The notes below the pieces were generated by a model. The model did not search any database, was not told the origin of the DNA, and saw only the letters and a program-made list of their open reading frames with translations. 64,000 nt of DNA, taken from assembly GCA_965230225.1 (NCBI GenBank), contig CBDDKM010000008.1, forward strand, positions 124,001 through 188,000, given 5' to 3'. The position numbers and the translations under genes are program-made. This DNA is from CALSMU01 sp965230225 (lineage in GTDB: Bacteria > Bacteroidota > Bacteroidia > Flavobacteriales_D > Parvicellaceae). Shown piece by piece: positions 43,004-52,128 of this stretch (position 1 is its first letter; every line of letters starts with the position of its first letter).

Positions 43004-44458
43004 TTGAAAAAACTGGGCTGGGTAGTCATAAAAGCTTTCGTGGGGCCGTTCATCCTGAACTTCTTCATTTGGATGGTCATACTGGATATGCAATTCCTAT
43101 GGCTGTACGTAGATGATTTGATGGGTAAAGGACTCGAGATCAGTATCATTCTCGAATTGATGCTCTACGCCTCCGCCAATGTGGTTCCAATGGCTCTGCC
43201 ACTGTCCATTCTTCTTGCCTCCATTATGACCTTTGGTAACCTGGGAGAAAGCAATGAGCTTACAGCAATGAAAGCCTCTGGGATGTCCTTGTTTAGGATT
43301 ATGCGTCCACTTACTATTTTCATGATGTTTGTTGCCGCTGGAGCATTTTACTTCTCTAACAATTTATGGCCATTGGCCAATTTTAAAATGAGGGTCCTCA
43401 TCAGCGACATTCAGCAAACCAAGGCTGCTATTGTTTTAAAAGAAGGAGTATTCTATAACGAGGTAGAGAATTTCAGTATTCGTGTGGGAGAAAAAGACGA
43501 AAATGGTAAAGATCTGTACGACTTATTGATCTATGATCATTCGGAATCTGCTAAGCATAATTCTTACAATAGAGATCCAAGAGATCATAAAAGAGTGATC
43601 CGTGCTAAACGAGGTCGCATTAATCAGTCAGACGATAAAAAACAACTGCTGCTGGAACTGTACGACGGATACATTGTTCAGGAAATGAGCCCTAACTCTA
43701 TTAAGGATACCAAAATGCCTTTTATGAGATACTATTTCGAAGAGGCTAACCTTAATTTTGACCTTCAAGGGTTCGAATTAGAAAAAACAGATGAGGATCT
43801 CTATCAAAAGGAAGAATACCTGCTTAACCTGGCCCAAATTGCAGAATTAAAAGACTCTACTTTTGAAGAAGCCGAAAAAAGATACGAAAGAGAAAATACC
43901 TATAACCAAAACCTATTCTTACTAACTAGAACACATAACGATTCTACTGGTAATCTACTTGCCTCTTATACCCCAACAGAAAATTACTTTGACAATCTCT
44001 CTCCTCAAGATCAAAAGAAGAACCTTCATTCTGCAATCAGCAGAATAAAAGGAATAACCAAACACCTGGAAATTGAAGAGAAAAGAGAACAAATAAAAAC
44101 CGACTACCTCATGAAACTGGAGGTAGAATGGCATCGTAAATTCACACTAGCCTATGCCTCTATGATGCTATTCTTTTTGGGAGCTCCATTAGGGGCTATC
44201 GTAAAAAAAGGAGGACTTGGTTGGCCAGTATTAATAGCAATCTTGTTATTCCTCGTTTATTTCATCATTACCAGAGTTGGAGACGAAATGGCCATTTCCG
44301 GTGGAGCTCACCCTATATTGGGAATGTGGTTAAGTGCATTTATTCTAACTCCAATCGCTGCCTTTATTTCGATAAAATCCAATAATGATTCAAAATTATT
44401 TGATCGGGAGTTTTACATTAAGCTACTAACGCTTAATTTTGGGCAACGAAAAAAATGA
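43004..44458 (+). CDS. LptF/LptG-family permease
   Basis: 484 aa from a TTG start (KKLGWVVIKAFVGPFILNFF). Three N-terminal membrane helices (about 10-30, 50-85, 97-120, with MALPLSILLASIMTFGNLGE), a large periplasmic beta domain, and three C-terminal helices (LAYASMMLFFLGAPLGAIV, VLIAILLFLVYFIIT, PILGMWLSAFILTPIAAFI). Matches YjgP/YjgQ, which extract lipopolysaccharide from the inner membrane and pass it to the periplasmic bridge with LptB. Its periplasmic part is longer than in E. coli, as is common in Bacteroidota. Overlaps the next gene by four bases. Confidence 0.9.
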   Translation: MKKLGWVVIKAFVGPFILNFFIWMVILDMQFLWLYVDDLMGKGLEISIILELMLYASANVVPMALPLSILLASIMTFGNLGESNELTAMKASGMSLFRIMRPLTIFMMFVAAGAFYFSNNLWPLANFKMRVLISDIQQTKAAIVLKEGVFYNEVENFSIRVGEKDENGKDLYDLLIYDHSESAKHNSYNRDPRDHKRVIRAKRGRINQSDDKKQLLLELYDGYIVQEMSPNSIKDTKMPFMRYYFEEANLNFDLQGFELEKTDEDLYQKEEYLLNLAQIAELKDSTFEEAEKRYERENTYNQNLFLLTRTHNDSTGNLLASYTPTENYFDNLSPQDQKKNLHSAISRIKGITKHLEIEEKREQIKTDYLMKLEVEWHRKFTLAYASMMLFFLGAPLGAIVKKGGLGWPVLIAILLFLVYFIITRVGDEMAISGGAHPILGMWLSAFILTPIAAFISIKSNNDSKLFDREFYIKLLTLNFGQRKK

Positions 44459-45663
44459 AAGTACTTCAACTCTGTCCTAAACCTTCGCAACCAGCCATAG
44501 ACGGCGGGTGTATTGCAATAAACAACATCACCTCGGGGTTTATTTCTAAAGGAATCGAAGTGCAAGTACTCACCATTAGTACCCAAAAGCACCCCTTCAA
44601 AAAAGAGTCTTTTTCCGAAGAGTTTCTGGAAAAAACTAAAATCAAGGGAATTTTTGTTGACACCAAGTTGAACGTAGTAGATGCTTTCTCTAATCTTGTT
44701 ACTTCAGACTCTTATAATATAAGCCGTTTCTTTTCGAGCGATTTTGATCTGGAAATAAGAAGAATCCTTGAAAACAATAAGTTTGACGTTATTCATCTGG
44801 AGAGTTTGTTCATGACTCCTTATGTTCACACCATCAGAAGATTTACAGATGCCAAAATTATATTGCGTTCGCACAACCTGGAATACATGATCTGGGAGCG
44901 ATTGGCCAATGCAGCCAGTAACCCTGCCAAAAAGGTATACCTTAAGATTCTGGCCAAGCAACTCAAAAAATACGAAACTAACGTTTTCTCTTCTCTGGAC
45001 GGAATTGCAGCCATCAGTATTGAGGACCAGAAGAAATACGAAAACTTAGGTTGTAAAAAACCTATTGTTACCATTCCTTTCGGAATTGACGTAAACAATT
45101 ACCAACCTGCTCAAACTCGCCCCTACTCTGCTCCGCTTCAATTGTTTCACATAGGAGCAATGGATTGGAAGCCGAACATTGAAGGAATGTCGTGGTTTCT
45201 GGATGCCATTTGGCCTGCTTTGGCTGATTCTGACGTTAAACCGGAATTACACCTTGCCGGAAGAAAAATGCCGGATTGGTTAATCAATCACGACATAAAA
45301 AACATGATCAACCACAACGAGGTAGATTGTGCACAGGAATTCATGAGGGCATACGATGTAATGGTAGTTCCTCTACTATCTGCCGGTGGTATGAGGGTTA
45401 AAATCATTGAAGGAATGGCTTTAGGTAAAGTAGTTATATCTACAAAAGTTGGTGCCGAAGGAATTGACTATACCGACGGAGAAAACATCCTAATTGCAGA
45501 TACCCAGGAAGAATACCTGGAAAAAATAACCTGGCTTCACCAAAACTCAGATAAGATTCTGGAAATTGGAGAGAACGCCAAAAAGCTGGTCAACGATTAC
45601 TACAATAATGACCTGATTACTGATCGATTGTTGAATTTTTATAAAACGGTTCAACAAGCATGA
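44455..45663 (+). CDS. Glycosyltransferase family 4
   Basis: 402 aa, GT-B fold. N-terminal domain begins KVLQLCPKPSQPAIDGGCIA; the C-terminal donor-binding domain shows LFHIGAMDWKPNIEGMSWFL, VVPLLSAGGMRVKIIEGMALGK and the family Glu (IIEGMA). It transfers a sugar, probably to a cell-surface polysaccharide or lipid. Overlaps both neighbours by four bases, forming a permease-GT-GT operon consistent with outer-membrane glycolipid synthesis. Substrate unknown. Confidence 0.88.
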   Translation: MKVLQLCPKPSQPAIDGGCIAINNITSGFISKGIEVQVLTISTQKHPFKKESFSEEFLEKTKIKGIFVDTKLNVVDAFSNLVTSDSYNISRFFSSDFDLEIRRILENNKFDVIHLESLFMTPYVHTIRRFTDAKIILRSHNLEYMIWERLANAASNPAKKVYLKILAKQLKKYETNVFSSLDGIAAISIEDQKKYENLGCKKPIVTIPFGIDVNNYQPAQTRPYSAPLQLFHIGAMDWKPNIEGMSWFLDAIWPALADSDVKPELHLAGRKMPDWLINHDIKNMINHNEVDCAQEFMRAYDVMVVPLLSAGGMRVKIIEGMALGKVVISTKVGAEGIDYTDGENILIADTQEEYLEKITWLHQNSDKILEIGENAKKLVNDYYNNDLITDRLLNFYKTVQQA

Positions 45664-46829
45664 AAATTCTGATGCTAGTTTCCAGAGTCCCTTATCCATT
45701 GGATAAAGGGGATAAATTAAGAGCATACCATCAACTAAAGGAACTCTCAAAGCATCACGAGATTCATTTGTGCTGCCTGGATGACAAAAAAACAGATCAA
45801 AAGCACATTAACGAACTGAATAAGTTTTGCGAATCTGTTACTGTTATCCGCCTTTCTAAAATTCAGATACTAATTAACTTGGGATGGGCCATGTTTTCTT
45901 CTCTTCCTTTTCAGGTTTGGTATTTCTACCAATTGGGAGCACAGAGAAAGATTAATGCTCTAATCAAAAAAATACAACCAGAACACATCTATTGTCAGCT
46001 CATTAGGACCTCCGAATACGTAAAGCACGAACACTCCATCCCAAAAACGTTGGACTACATGGACACGTTCTCTAAAGGGATTGAGCGAAGAATTGAAAAG
46101 GAAAGACTTTTTAGAAGTGTATTTCGATCTGAAGCAAGAAGGCTGGCTAAATACGAACATAGAATCTTCCAGTATTTCGAAAATAAGACTATTATTTCCA
46201 AACCGGACAGGGATTTAATCTACCACGAAAGCAGAAACGAAATAGAGATTATTCCCAATGGAATTGACCTGGACTTTTTTACTCCCAAAGAAGCAGAGAA
46301 AAAATACGATTTGGTTTTTGTGGGTAACATGAGCTATGCACCAAATGTTGATTGTGCCTTGTTCCTAGCTAACGAAGTACTTCCACTACTTATAAAAGAG
46401 AATAAGAACATTCAGCTATTGTTAGCCGGTGCATCTCCGGTAAAAGCAGTTAAGGAGCTGGAGTCTGAGAACATCACTGTTACAGGATGGGTAGAAGACA
46501 TTAGAGATGCTTATGCATCAGGGAAGATATTCATTGCTCCGTTAAATATTGGAACCGGGCTTCAAAACAAATTATTGGAAGCCATGTCCATGGGACTACC
46601 CTGCATCACCTCTAATTTAGCCAATAATGCCCTGGGCGCAAAAGCAGATCAGGACATTCTTATTGGTGAAACACCCAATTCGTATAAAGAACTCGTTATT
46701 AAGCTATTAAACGATTTTAACTATTCCCAAACCATTGCCAATAATGGTAAGAACTATGTTGGAAATAAATACAGCTGGGAACAATCCACTAATCGTTTGA
46801 GAGTGATCATGGAATCCTCTAAAATATAG
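45660..46829 (+). CDS. Glycosyltransferase family 4 (second)
   Basis: 389 aa. GT-B fold: KILMLVSRVPYPLDKGDKLR at the start, and in the donor domain LVFVGNMSYAPNVDCALFL, VTGWVEDIRDAYASG, FIAPLNIGTGLQNKLLEAMS. The start resembles the exopolysaccharide-associated Stp1-type sugar transferases. It follows the first glycosyltransferase with a four-base overlap. Substrate unknown. The next gene, ribBA, has its own promoter element. Confidence 0.88.
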   Translation: MKILMLVSRVPYPLDKGDKLRAYHQLKELSKHHEIHLCCLDDKKTDQKHINELNKFCESVTVIRLSKIQILINLGWAMFSSLPFQVWYFYQLGAQRKINALIKKIQPEHIYCQLIRTSEYVKHEHSIPKTLDYMDTFSKGIERRIEKERLFRSVFRSEARRLAKYEHRIFQYFENKTIISKPDRDLIYHESRNEIEIIPNGIDLDFFTPKEAEKKYDLVFVGNMSYAPNVDCALFLANEVLPLLIKENKNIQLLLAGASPVKAVKELESENITVTGWVEDIRDAYASGKIFIAPLNIGTGLQNKLLEAMSMGLPCITSNLANNALGAKADQDILIGETPNSYKELVIKLLNDFNYSQTIANNGKNYVGNKYSWEQSTNRLRVIMESSKI

Positions 46830-46901
46830 TCAGAAGATTGCCATTGGTCTAAAAATGGTCTTTTTGTGACGGAACTCCCGTAAAAATCATGTTTTTAACC
46901 C

Positions 46902-46909
46902 TATCTTTG
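46902..46909 (+). promoter_or_regulatory. Bacteroidota -7 element TATCTTTG of ribBA
   Basis: Exact TAnnTTTG match 13 bases before the ribBA start codon, so the leader would be very short. No TTTG at the usual upstream spacing. There is no room for an FMN riboswitch. Confidence 0.6.
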
Positions 46910-46922
46910 CACCGCGAAACAA

Positions 46923-48143
46923 ATGAATATGGAATTTCAACTAAATACAATCGAAGAAGCGATTGAAGATATAAAGAACGGTAAGGTAATTATCGTTGTG
47001 GATGACGAGGATAGAGAAAATGAAGGGGATTTTGTAACAGCGGCAAGAAACGTAACTCCTGAAATCATCAACTTCATGGCAACACATGGCCGTGGATTAA
47101 TCTGTGCCCCATTGGTGGAAAGCAGATGTGATGAATTAGGGTTAGAGCTAATGGTACAAAATAACAGCGCTCAATTCGAAACTCCTTTTACTGTATCAAT
47201 AGATTTAATTGGCCACGGTACCACAACGGGTATTTCTGCCAGTGATAGATACAAAACTGTAAAAGCACTTATCGATCCTGAAATCAGACCGGAAGAATTA
47301 GGTAAACCGGGACACATCTTCCCTCTTAGAGCTAAAGAAGGTGGAGTATTAAGAAGAGCCGGGCACACTGAAGCTGCTATTGACTTATCCAGATTAGCAG
47401 GGTTTGAACCTGCAGGGGTAATTGTAGAAATTCTTAACGAGGATGGAACCATGGCGAGAATGCCTCAATTGGTAGAGATCGCTAAGAAACATGATTTAAA
47501 ACTAATTAGCATCGAAGACCTCATTAACTACAGAATGAGAAATGAGTCTTTGATCGAAAAAGTAGTAGAAGTTGACATGCCTACTAAACATGGTGAATTT
47601 AAACTTGCTGCATATAAACAATTAACTACCGGAGAAGAGCATTTGGCCATCACTAAAGGAGAATGGACCAAGGACGACCCTGTATTAGTTAGAGTTCATT
47701 CTTCTTGTTTTACCGGAGATATTCTGGACTCACTTCGTTGCGATTGTGGACCTCAACTAGCTCACGCATTGCAACAAATTGAAAAAGAAGGTAAAGGAGC
47801 TGTTCTATACATGAATCAGGAAGGAAGAGGGATTGGTTTGGTGAGCAAACTAAAGGCTTATAAACTTCAGGAAGAAGGGTACGATACTGTAGAAGCAAAC
47901 TTAAAATTAGGTTTCCAGGCAGATCAGAGAGATTACGGAATTGGAGCTCAAATTCTTAGAGACTTAGGGATTAGAAAAATGAAGTTGATGACCAACAACC
48001 CTAAGAAACGTACCGGATTAATCGGTTATGGATTGGAGATTGTAGACAATGTCCCAATTCAAGTAGAGTGTAATACCCACAACGAAAAGTACCTTAGAAC
48101 CAAAAAGGAAAAAATGGGACATACACTTGATATGGAAGATTAA
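46923..48143 (+). CDS. ribBA: Bifunctional DHBP synthase / GTP cyclohydrolase II
   Basis: 406 aa. Residues 1-205 are 3,4-dihydroxy-2-butanone-4-phosphate synthase (DDEDRENEGDFV, HGRGLICAPL, RAGHTEAAIDL). Residues 210-400 are GTP cyclohydrolase II, with zinc ligands in SSCFTGDILDSLRCDCGPQ and the catalytic QEGRGIGLVSK. It makes both precursors of riboflavin in the cytoplasm. Start at the first ATG; the second (two codons later) is equally good. Normal length, followed by a terminator. Confidence 0.96.
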   Translation: MNMEFQLNTIEEAIEDIKNGKVIIVVDDEDRENEGDFVTAARNVTPEIINFMATHGRGLICAPLVESRCDELGLELMVQNNSAQFETPFTVSIDLIGHGTTTGISASDRYKTVKALIDPEIRPEELGKPGHIFPLRAKEGGVLRRAGHTEAAIDLSRLAGFEPAGVIVEILNEDGTMARMPQLVEIAKKHDLKLISIEDLINYRMRNESLIEKVVEVDMPTKHGEFKLAAYKQLTTGEEHLAITKGEWTKDDPVLVRVHSSCFTGDILDSLRCDCGPQLAHALQQIEKEGKGAVLYMNQEGRGIGLVSKLKAYKLQEEGYDTVEANLKLGFQADQRDYGIGAQILRDLGIRKMKLMTNNPKKRTGLIGYGLEIVDNVPIQVECNTHNEKYLRTKKEKMGHTLDMED

Positions 48144-48162
48144 AAATTCAAACAATTGATAA

Positions 48163-48200
48163 AAAAGGGCTGACGAATAATCGATCAGCCCTTTTCTTTT
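48163..48200 (+). terminator. Rho-independent terminator of ribBA
   Basis: AAAAGGGCTGA / TCAGCCCTTTT stem with additional CGA/TCG pairing, followed by a T-rich run, 20 bases after the stop. Confidence 0.85.
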
Positions 48201-48258
48201 TTATATCATCTGTACCTTTTTACCTGAATTGCATTACTGTAGTAGAAACTTATTAGTT

Positions 48259-49191
48259 ATGACCATAAAAACCATTTCTTCCGTTATTACTCTTTGCTTC
48301 TTCATCTCCTGCTCATCTACCAGTCAGGAGCCCAATGAAACAGCACCGGAACCAGTTATCACACCTAAAACCGATTCTATATCCGTAACTCCCACTGTAC
48401 AGAAAGAGTTCCCTCCTGTTAAAGTAGAAGATCGTACATCCATTCTGGCTTCGTTAACCCATAAGGTGGAAAATGGACTACCGTTGGTGGTTCACGTAAA
48501 AGTACCTCTTTGCGATAATGAGCATCAAGGTATCGTACCCACCACTCCTAGTTTGGGTAATGGAATGGACTTAAAAAGAAATCTATATTGGGCCACCAGT
48601 AAAGGAATGAAACGTTATTTCAAAGAACTTCCTGATTGGAAATTGATTCGATCGACACTCGATCCAAATAAAGATGTACTGGAAAGGGTGATATTCAAAA
48701 AGAAATACTCCAATGGTACCATTGTATACATGGTGGCAGATGCCTATAGAGGTGATCGAATGGTTCCTTGCCTGAACGACCACTTTAACTCCTTAACCGG
48801 AAAAAAGAAGGATACCCTAATTGTAGATCAGGACACTTTAGGAATATATGGTAATGCAGACCTTTTGGCTTTTAATGGACATGATGGATTAATGGATGAA
48901 TCTACCACTTACTCTTCCTCAACAGATGGAAAGCAACGAGATGCAGTTTCGATATCGTGCGTATCCAATCAGTACTTCAACTGGGAATATGAAAAAACAA
49001 ATGCTTACCCATTGGTTTTAACAACAGGACTTCTTTATCCGGGAGCATTTGTAATGGAAGGGATCATTAACGAATGGGCCATGCTAAAAAGTGGGTTAGA
49101 ATGTAAAAAAGGAGCTGGAAGAGCATACTATAAGCACAAACCAAAATCTGGTCCAAATGGTTCACAAAATCTATTTGATACCGGATGGTAA
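48259..49191 (+). CDS. Lipoprotein of unknown function
   Basis: 310 aa from ATG 48259 (MTIKTISSVITLCFFISCSS); an upstream ATG at 48229 adds ten residues that weaken the signal. Lipobox FISC. A Pro/Thr-rich linker follows, then a mixed domain with CDNEHQGIVPTTPSLGNG, NLYWATSKGMKRYF, VYMVADAYRG, LAFNGHDGLMDE. The pattern is familiar from other Bacteroidota hypothetical proteins, but no function is known to me. The His and Asp in FNGHDG could be active-site residues. Single-gene unit between terminator and the next promoter. Confidence 0.75.
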   Translation: MTIKTISSVITLCFFISCSSTSQEPNETAPEPVITPKTDSISVTPTVQKEFPPVKVEDRTSILASLTHKVENGLPLVVHVKVPLCDNEHQGIVPTTPSLGNGMDLKRNLYWATSKGMKRYFKELPDWKLIRSTLDPNKDVLERVIFKKKYSNGTIVYMVADAYRGDRMVPCLNDHFNSLTGKKKDTLIVDQDTLGIYGNADLLAFNGHDGLMDESTTYSSSTDGKQRDAVSISCVSNQYFNWEYEKTNAYPLVLTTGLLYPGAFVMEGIINEWAMLKSGLECKKGAGRAYYKHKPKSGPNGSQNLFDTGW

Positions 49192-49244
49192 GCTTCAAAG
49201 AATAGTACCTATTTACCCTGTGTCAATAGGATGACAAGATTTAT

Positions 49245-49275
49245 TTTGCGGTTCCAAATTAGTCCTTTATTTTTG
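49245..49275 (+). promoter_or_regulatory. Full Bacteroidota promoter: TTTG - 19 bp - TATTTTTG
   Basis: -33 element TTTG at 49245-49248 and -7 element TATTTTTG at 49268-49275. It is the only place in the window where I found both elements at normal spacing. The start codon follows 12 bases after, so the leader is short. Confidence 0.65.
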
Positions 49276-49286
49276 GTCATCGCCCA

Positions 49287-51659
49287 ATGAATCGACCTTT
49301 ACTACTCATATTTACCCTGGTTTGCCTCACTGGTTTTGGGCAAAAGAACCATTTTTTAGTTGATAACGTAAACGTAGATCAACTGCATCAGCATGACGTA
49401 GACTTACTCGATTCCACTCTAAACATTTATCACTCAGATAGTCACGACACAACAAAACTTACAGTGATCAGTATTCTGTCTAACGAACTTTACGACGAGG
49501 TTCTTTGGCCACAATACAACCAACTGATGTTTGATTTGGCAGAAGAAGTATCTAACAAATACTCTGACAGAACTATTCGTAAAACTGCTTTGAAGTATAA
49601 ATCAGAGGCCATTAATAATTTTGGGTACATCGAATTAAGCAATGGCAATAAAAAGGAGGCTACGGAATACTTCGAACATTGCATTGCTTTACAAGAAGAA
49701 ATTGGCTACAAGAAAGGGCTGGCTCACTCATTAAACAATTTGGGAGCAGTATACTTTAGTATTGGAGAACCCAATAAAGCCATTGAAAAATATAAGCTAA
49801 GCCTGGAAATTGAGCTGGAGGTTAATGACCATGAAGGTGCAGCTCAATCTTATAACAACATTGGTACCCTCTATAAACATCAGGGAAACATTCCGCTTGC
49901 ATTGGAATATTATAGAAAAGGATTGGAACTGGAAATTCAGGTAGGAGATTTGGAAGGAGAAGCCCAAACACTGTCTCATCTTGGTAGTGTCCATAAGAGT
50001 ATGCACGATTTGGATCAAGCCTATTACTTCTATTCTAAAAGTCTGGATATTCATTTGGAAATAGGATATAAAGAAGGTATTGGGCACTCCTACAACAGCT
50101 TAGGTACTCTTTATTATAAGAGCGATAGTCTTCAGGTGGGGATCGACTTTTTCATGAAAGCTTTAGAATACTATGAAGAAGTAAATCATGTTGCCGGTAT
50201 TTCAGGAGTATATAACAATCTGGGAAGCCTATACGAGAGTCATGATTATCATGATGAAGCACTCTCCTATTTTCTTAAATCGTTAGAAATTAGAAAAGAC
50301 ATCAATGACCGAAGAGGATTATCCAGTACGTTGAACAACATTGCCAAAATCTACTTATTCAAAAAAAACTATACGGAAGCATATACTTACGCCATAGAAG
50401 GATATGCCATTGCTAAAGAGATTTCTTACCCCGACTACATTAAAAGTTCTGCTAAAACACTCAGCGAGGTTTGCAAAAACATAGGAAAACACTCAGAAGC
50501 TCTTACTTATTACGAAGAGTTTATTTTGATGCGAGATAGCTTGAGTAATGAAGAAAGTCAGAAAGCCGTTATTCATCAACAATACGAATACGAGTATGCT
50601 CGAACTAAAATGACAGATAGTCTGGAGCATGTTATGGAGATTGAACTGGCTAAAAAGAAGCACGATGTGGAGATGGATAAAAAGGACCTTCAGATTGCTA
50701 ATGATAAAATGTGGCGCATTGGGCTCACCATTGGTATCATTCTTCTGGTGGGGTTAGTCTTTGTATTCTTTAGAGGCGTACAGGAAAAGAAAAAGGATAA
50801 CCAAATCATTAGTCAGCAAAAACAAAAAGTTGAAGAACAAAAACTAATTACCGAGGAAAAGAACAAAGAGATCATAGACAGTATTCAATACGCCAAGAAA
50901 ATACAACAAGCTCTATTACAATCGGAAGAAAAAGTTGGAGAACATCTACCGCCTCATTTCATCTATTTTGCTCCTAAAGACATTGTTAGTGGAGATTTTT
51001 ACTGGACCGCAGAAAAAAACAACACCCTCTACTTTGCGGTGGCTGATTGTACAGGACACGGGGTCCCTGGTGCTTTTATGAGTATGCTGGGAATTGCATT
51101 TTTAAATGAGATTGTAACTGGTGATGAACTCCTTGCTCCAGATCAGATTCTAAATCAACTTAGAACTAAAATCATTAAGGAACTTCACCAAACCGGTAGA
51201 ACAACTGACATGAAAGATGGAATGGATATTTCTTTGGTAAAGCTTGATCTGGATACCAACGAAATTGAATGGGCCGGAGCTTATAACCCAATCTGGATTG
51301 TAAGTTCTAACACCATTTCCAATCCTGAGCTTAGCATTACTGCTAACCAAAAAACACTGACTGAAATCAAAGCTGACAGACAGCCAATTGGTTATAATGC
51401 AGTTACCAAAGATTTTACCAACCACAAAATTCAACTTTCTCCAGAAGATCTCATCTACATCTTTACCGATGGATTTGCAGACCAATTTGGTGGCCCTAAA
51501 AGAAAGAAATTCAAATACAAACCTTTCAAAGAATTACTTCTCTCCATTCACCACCTTCCTATGGACGAGCAAAGAAGAATCATTGAAAAAACGTTTAGCG
51601 ACTGGAAGGGAGATTTGGAACAAATCGACGACATTTGTATTCTAGGAATGAAACTTTGA
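49287..51659 (+). CDS. TPR sensor with SpoIIE-type PP2C phosphatase
   Basis: 790 aa. Signal peptide (1-18), about seven TPRs (100-420, each with the NNLG..Y pattern), a coiled coil, a membrane helix (476-495), a second coiled coil with DSIQYAKKIQQALL, and a SpoIIE/PP2C phosphatase domain (550-790) with metal ligands in DIVSGDFYW (565-573) and ADCTGHGVPGAF (586-597). The TPRs are periplasmic and the phosphatase cytoplasmic. The family dephosphorylates anti-sigma antagonists or similar partners; none is adjacent. The lipoprotein gene starts one base after its stop. Confidence 0.88.
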   Translation: MNRPLLLIFTLVCLTGFGQKNHFLVDNVNVDQLHQHDVDLLDSTLNIYHSDSHDTTKLTVISILSNELYDEVLWPQYNQLMFDLAEEVSNKYSDRTIRKTALKYKSEAINNFGYIELSNGNKKEATEYFEHCIALQEEIGYKKGLAHSLNNLGAVYFSIGEPNKAIEKYKLSLEIELEVNDHEGAAQSYNNIGTLYKHQGNIPLALEYYRKGLELEIQVGDLEGEAQTLSHLGSVHKSMHDLDQAYYFYSKSLDIHLEIGYKEGIGHSYNSLGTLYYKSDSLQVGIDFFMKALEYYEEVNHVAGISGVYNNLGSLYESHDYHDEALSYFLKSLEIRKDINDRRGLSSTLNNIAKIYLFKKNYTEAYTYAIEGYAIAKEISYPDYIKSSAKTLSEVCKNIGKHSEALTYYEEFILMRDSLSNEESQKAVIHQQYEYEYARTKMTDSLEHVMEIELAKKKHDVEMDKKDLQIANDKMWRIGLTIGIILLVGLVFVFFRGVQEKKKDNQIISQQKQKVEEQKLITEEKNKEIIDSIQYAKKIQQALLQSEEKVGEHLPPHFIYFAPKDIVSGDFYWTAEKNNTLYFAVADCTGHGVPGAFMSMLGIAFLNEIVTGDELLAPDQILNQLRTKIIKELHQTGRTTDMKDGMDISLVKLDLDTNEIEWAGAYNPIWIVSSNTISNPELSITANQKTLTEIKADRQPIGYNAVTKDFTNHKIQLSPEDLIYIFTDGFADQFGGPKRKKFKYKPFKELLLSIHHLPMDEQRRIIEKTFSDWKGDLEQIDDICILGMKL

Positions 51660-51660
51660 T

Positions 51661-52128
51661 ATGAAAGTATTTATCACAATAACCTCTACCCTGCTATTAT
51701 TGAGCTCTTGCTACTCCTACAAGCAAATGGGTACATTAACTGCCGCTCCGCAGGAACCTAAAATTATCCAATCCATTTCCGACAAGATGAAGGAACAGGA
51801 AGAATGCTGGAACAAAGGAGACATTCCTTGCTTTATGAAGCATTACTGGAAATCTGACTCCCTTAGATTTGTTGGTAAAAGCGGGATCAACTACGGATGG
51901 CAAAAAACATTGGATAACTACCTTGTTGCTTACCCCGATGTAAACGCTATGGGCAAACTAACCTTCTCCAACGAAGTAATGGAATTTGTAGATACTGCTA
52001 CCATTCAGGTAATCGGTAAATGGGAACTAAAAAGAAGTGAAGAGTTAGGTGATCTTTCCGGATATTACACCCTACTTTGGAAAATCAAAGAAGGAAAGTG
52101 GGTTATTGTTTCAGACCACTCCTCTTGA
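51661..52128 (+). CDS. NTF2-like lipoprotein
   Basis: 155 aa. Lipobox LLLLSSC with Cys17. The mature part matches the NTF2/SnoaL-like (DUF4440-type) fold: EQEECWNKGDIPCFMKHYW, DSLRFVGKSG, GWQKTLDNYL, ATIQVIGKWEL, GYYTLLWKIKEGKWVIVSDH. Such domains bind small ligands or are simple dimerisation units; no catalytic residue can be named. Co-transcribed with the phosphatase; its end overlaps the convergent gene by 18 bases. Confidence 0.8.
   Translation: MKVFITITSTLLLLSSCYSYKQMGTLTAAPQEPKIIQSISDKMKEQEECWNKGDIPCFMKHYWKSDSLRFVGKSGINYGWQKTLDNYLVAYPDVNAMGKLTFSNEVMEFVDTATIQVIGKWELKRSEELGDLSGYYTLLWKIKEGKWVIVSDHSS

Noticed and set aside
43004..46829. Reading the glycosyltransferases as part of the accessory island
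   Set aside because: They overlap a core LptF/LptG gene and sit beside ribBA, with no change in base composition.
46830..46922. FMN riboswitch before ribBA
   Set aside because: Only 92 bases are available and the -7 element lies 13 bases before the start codon.
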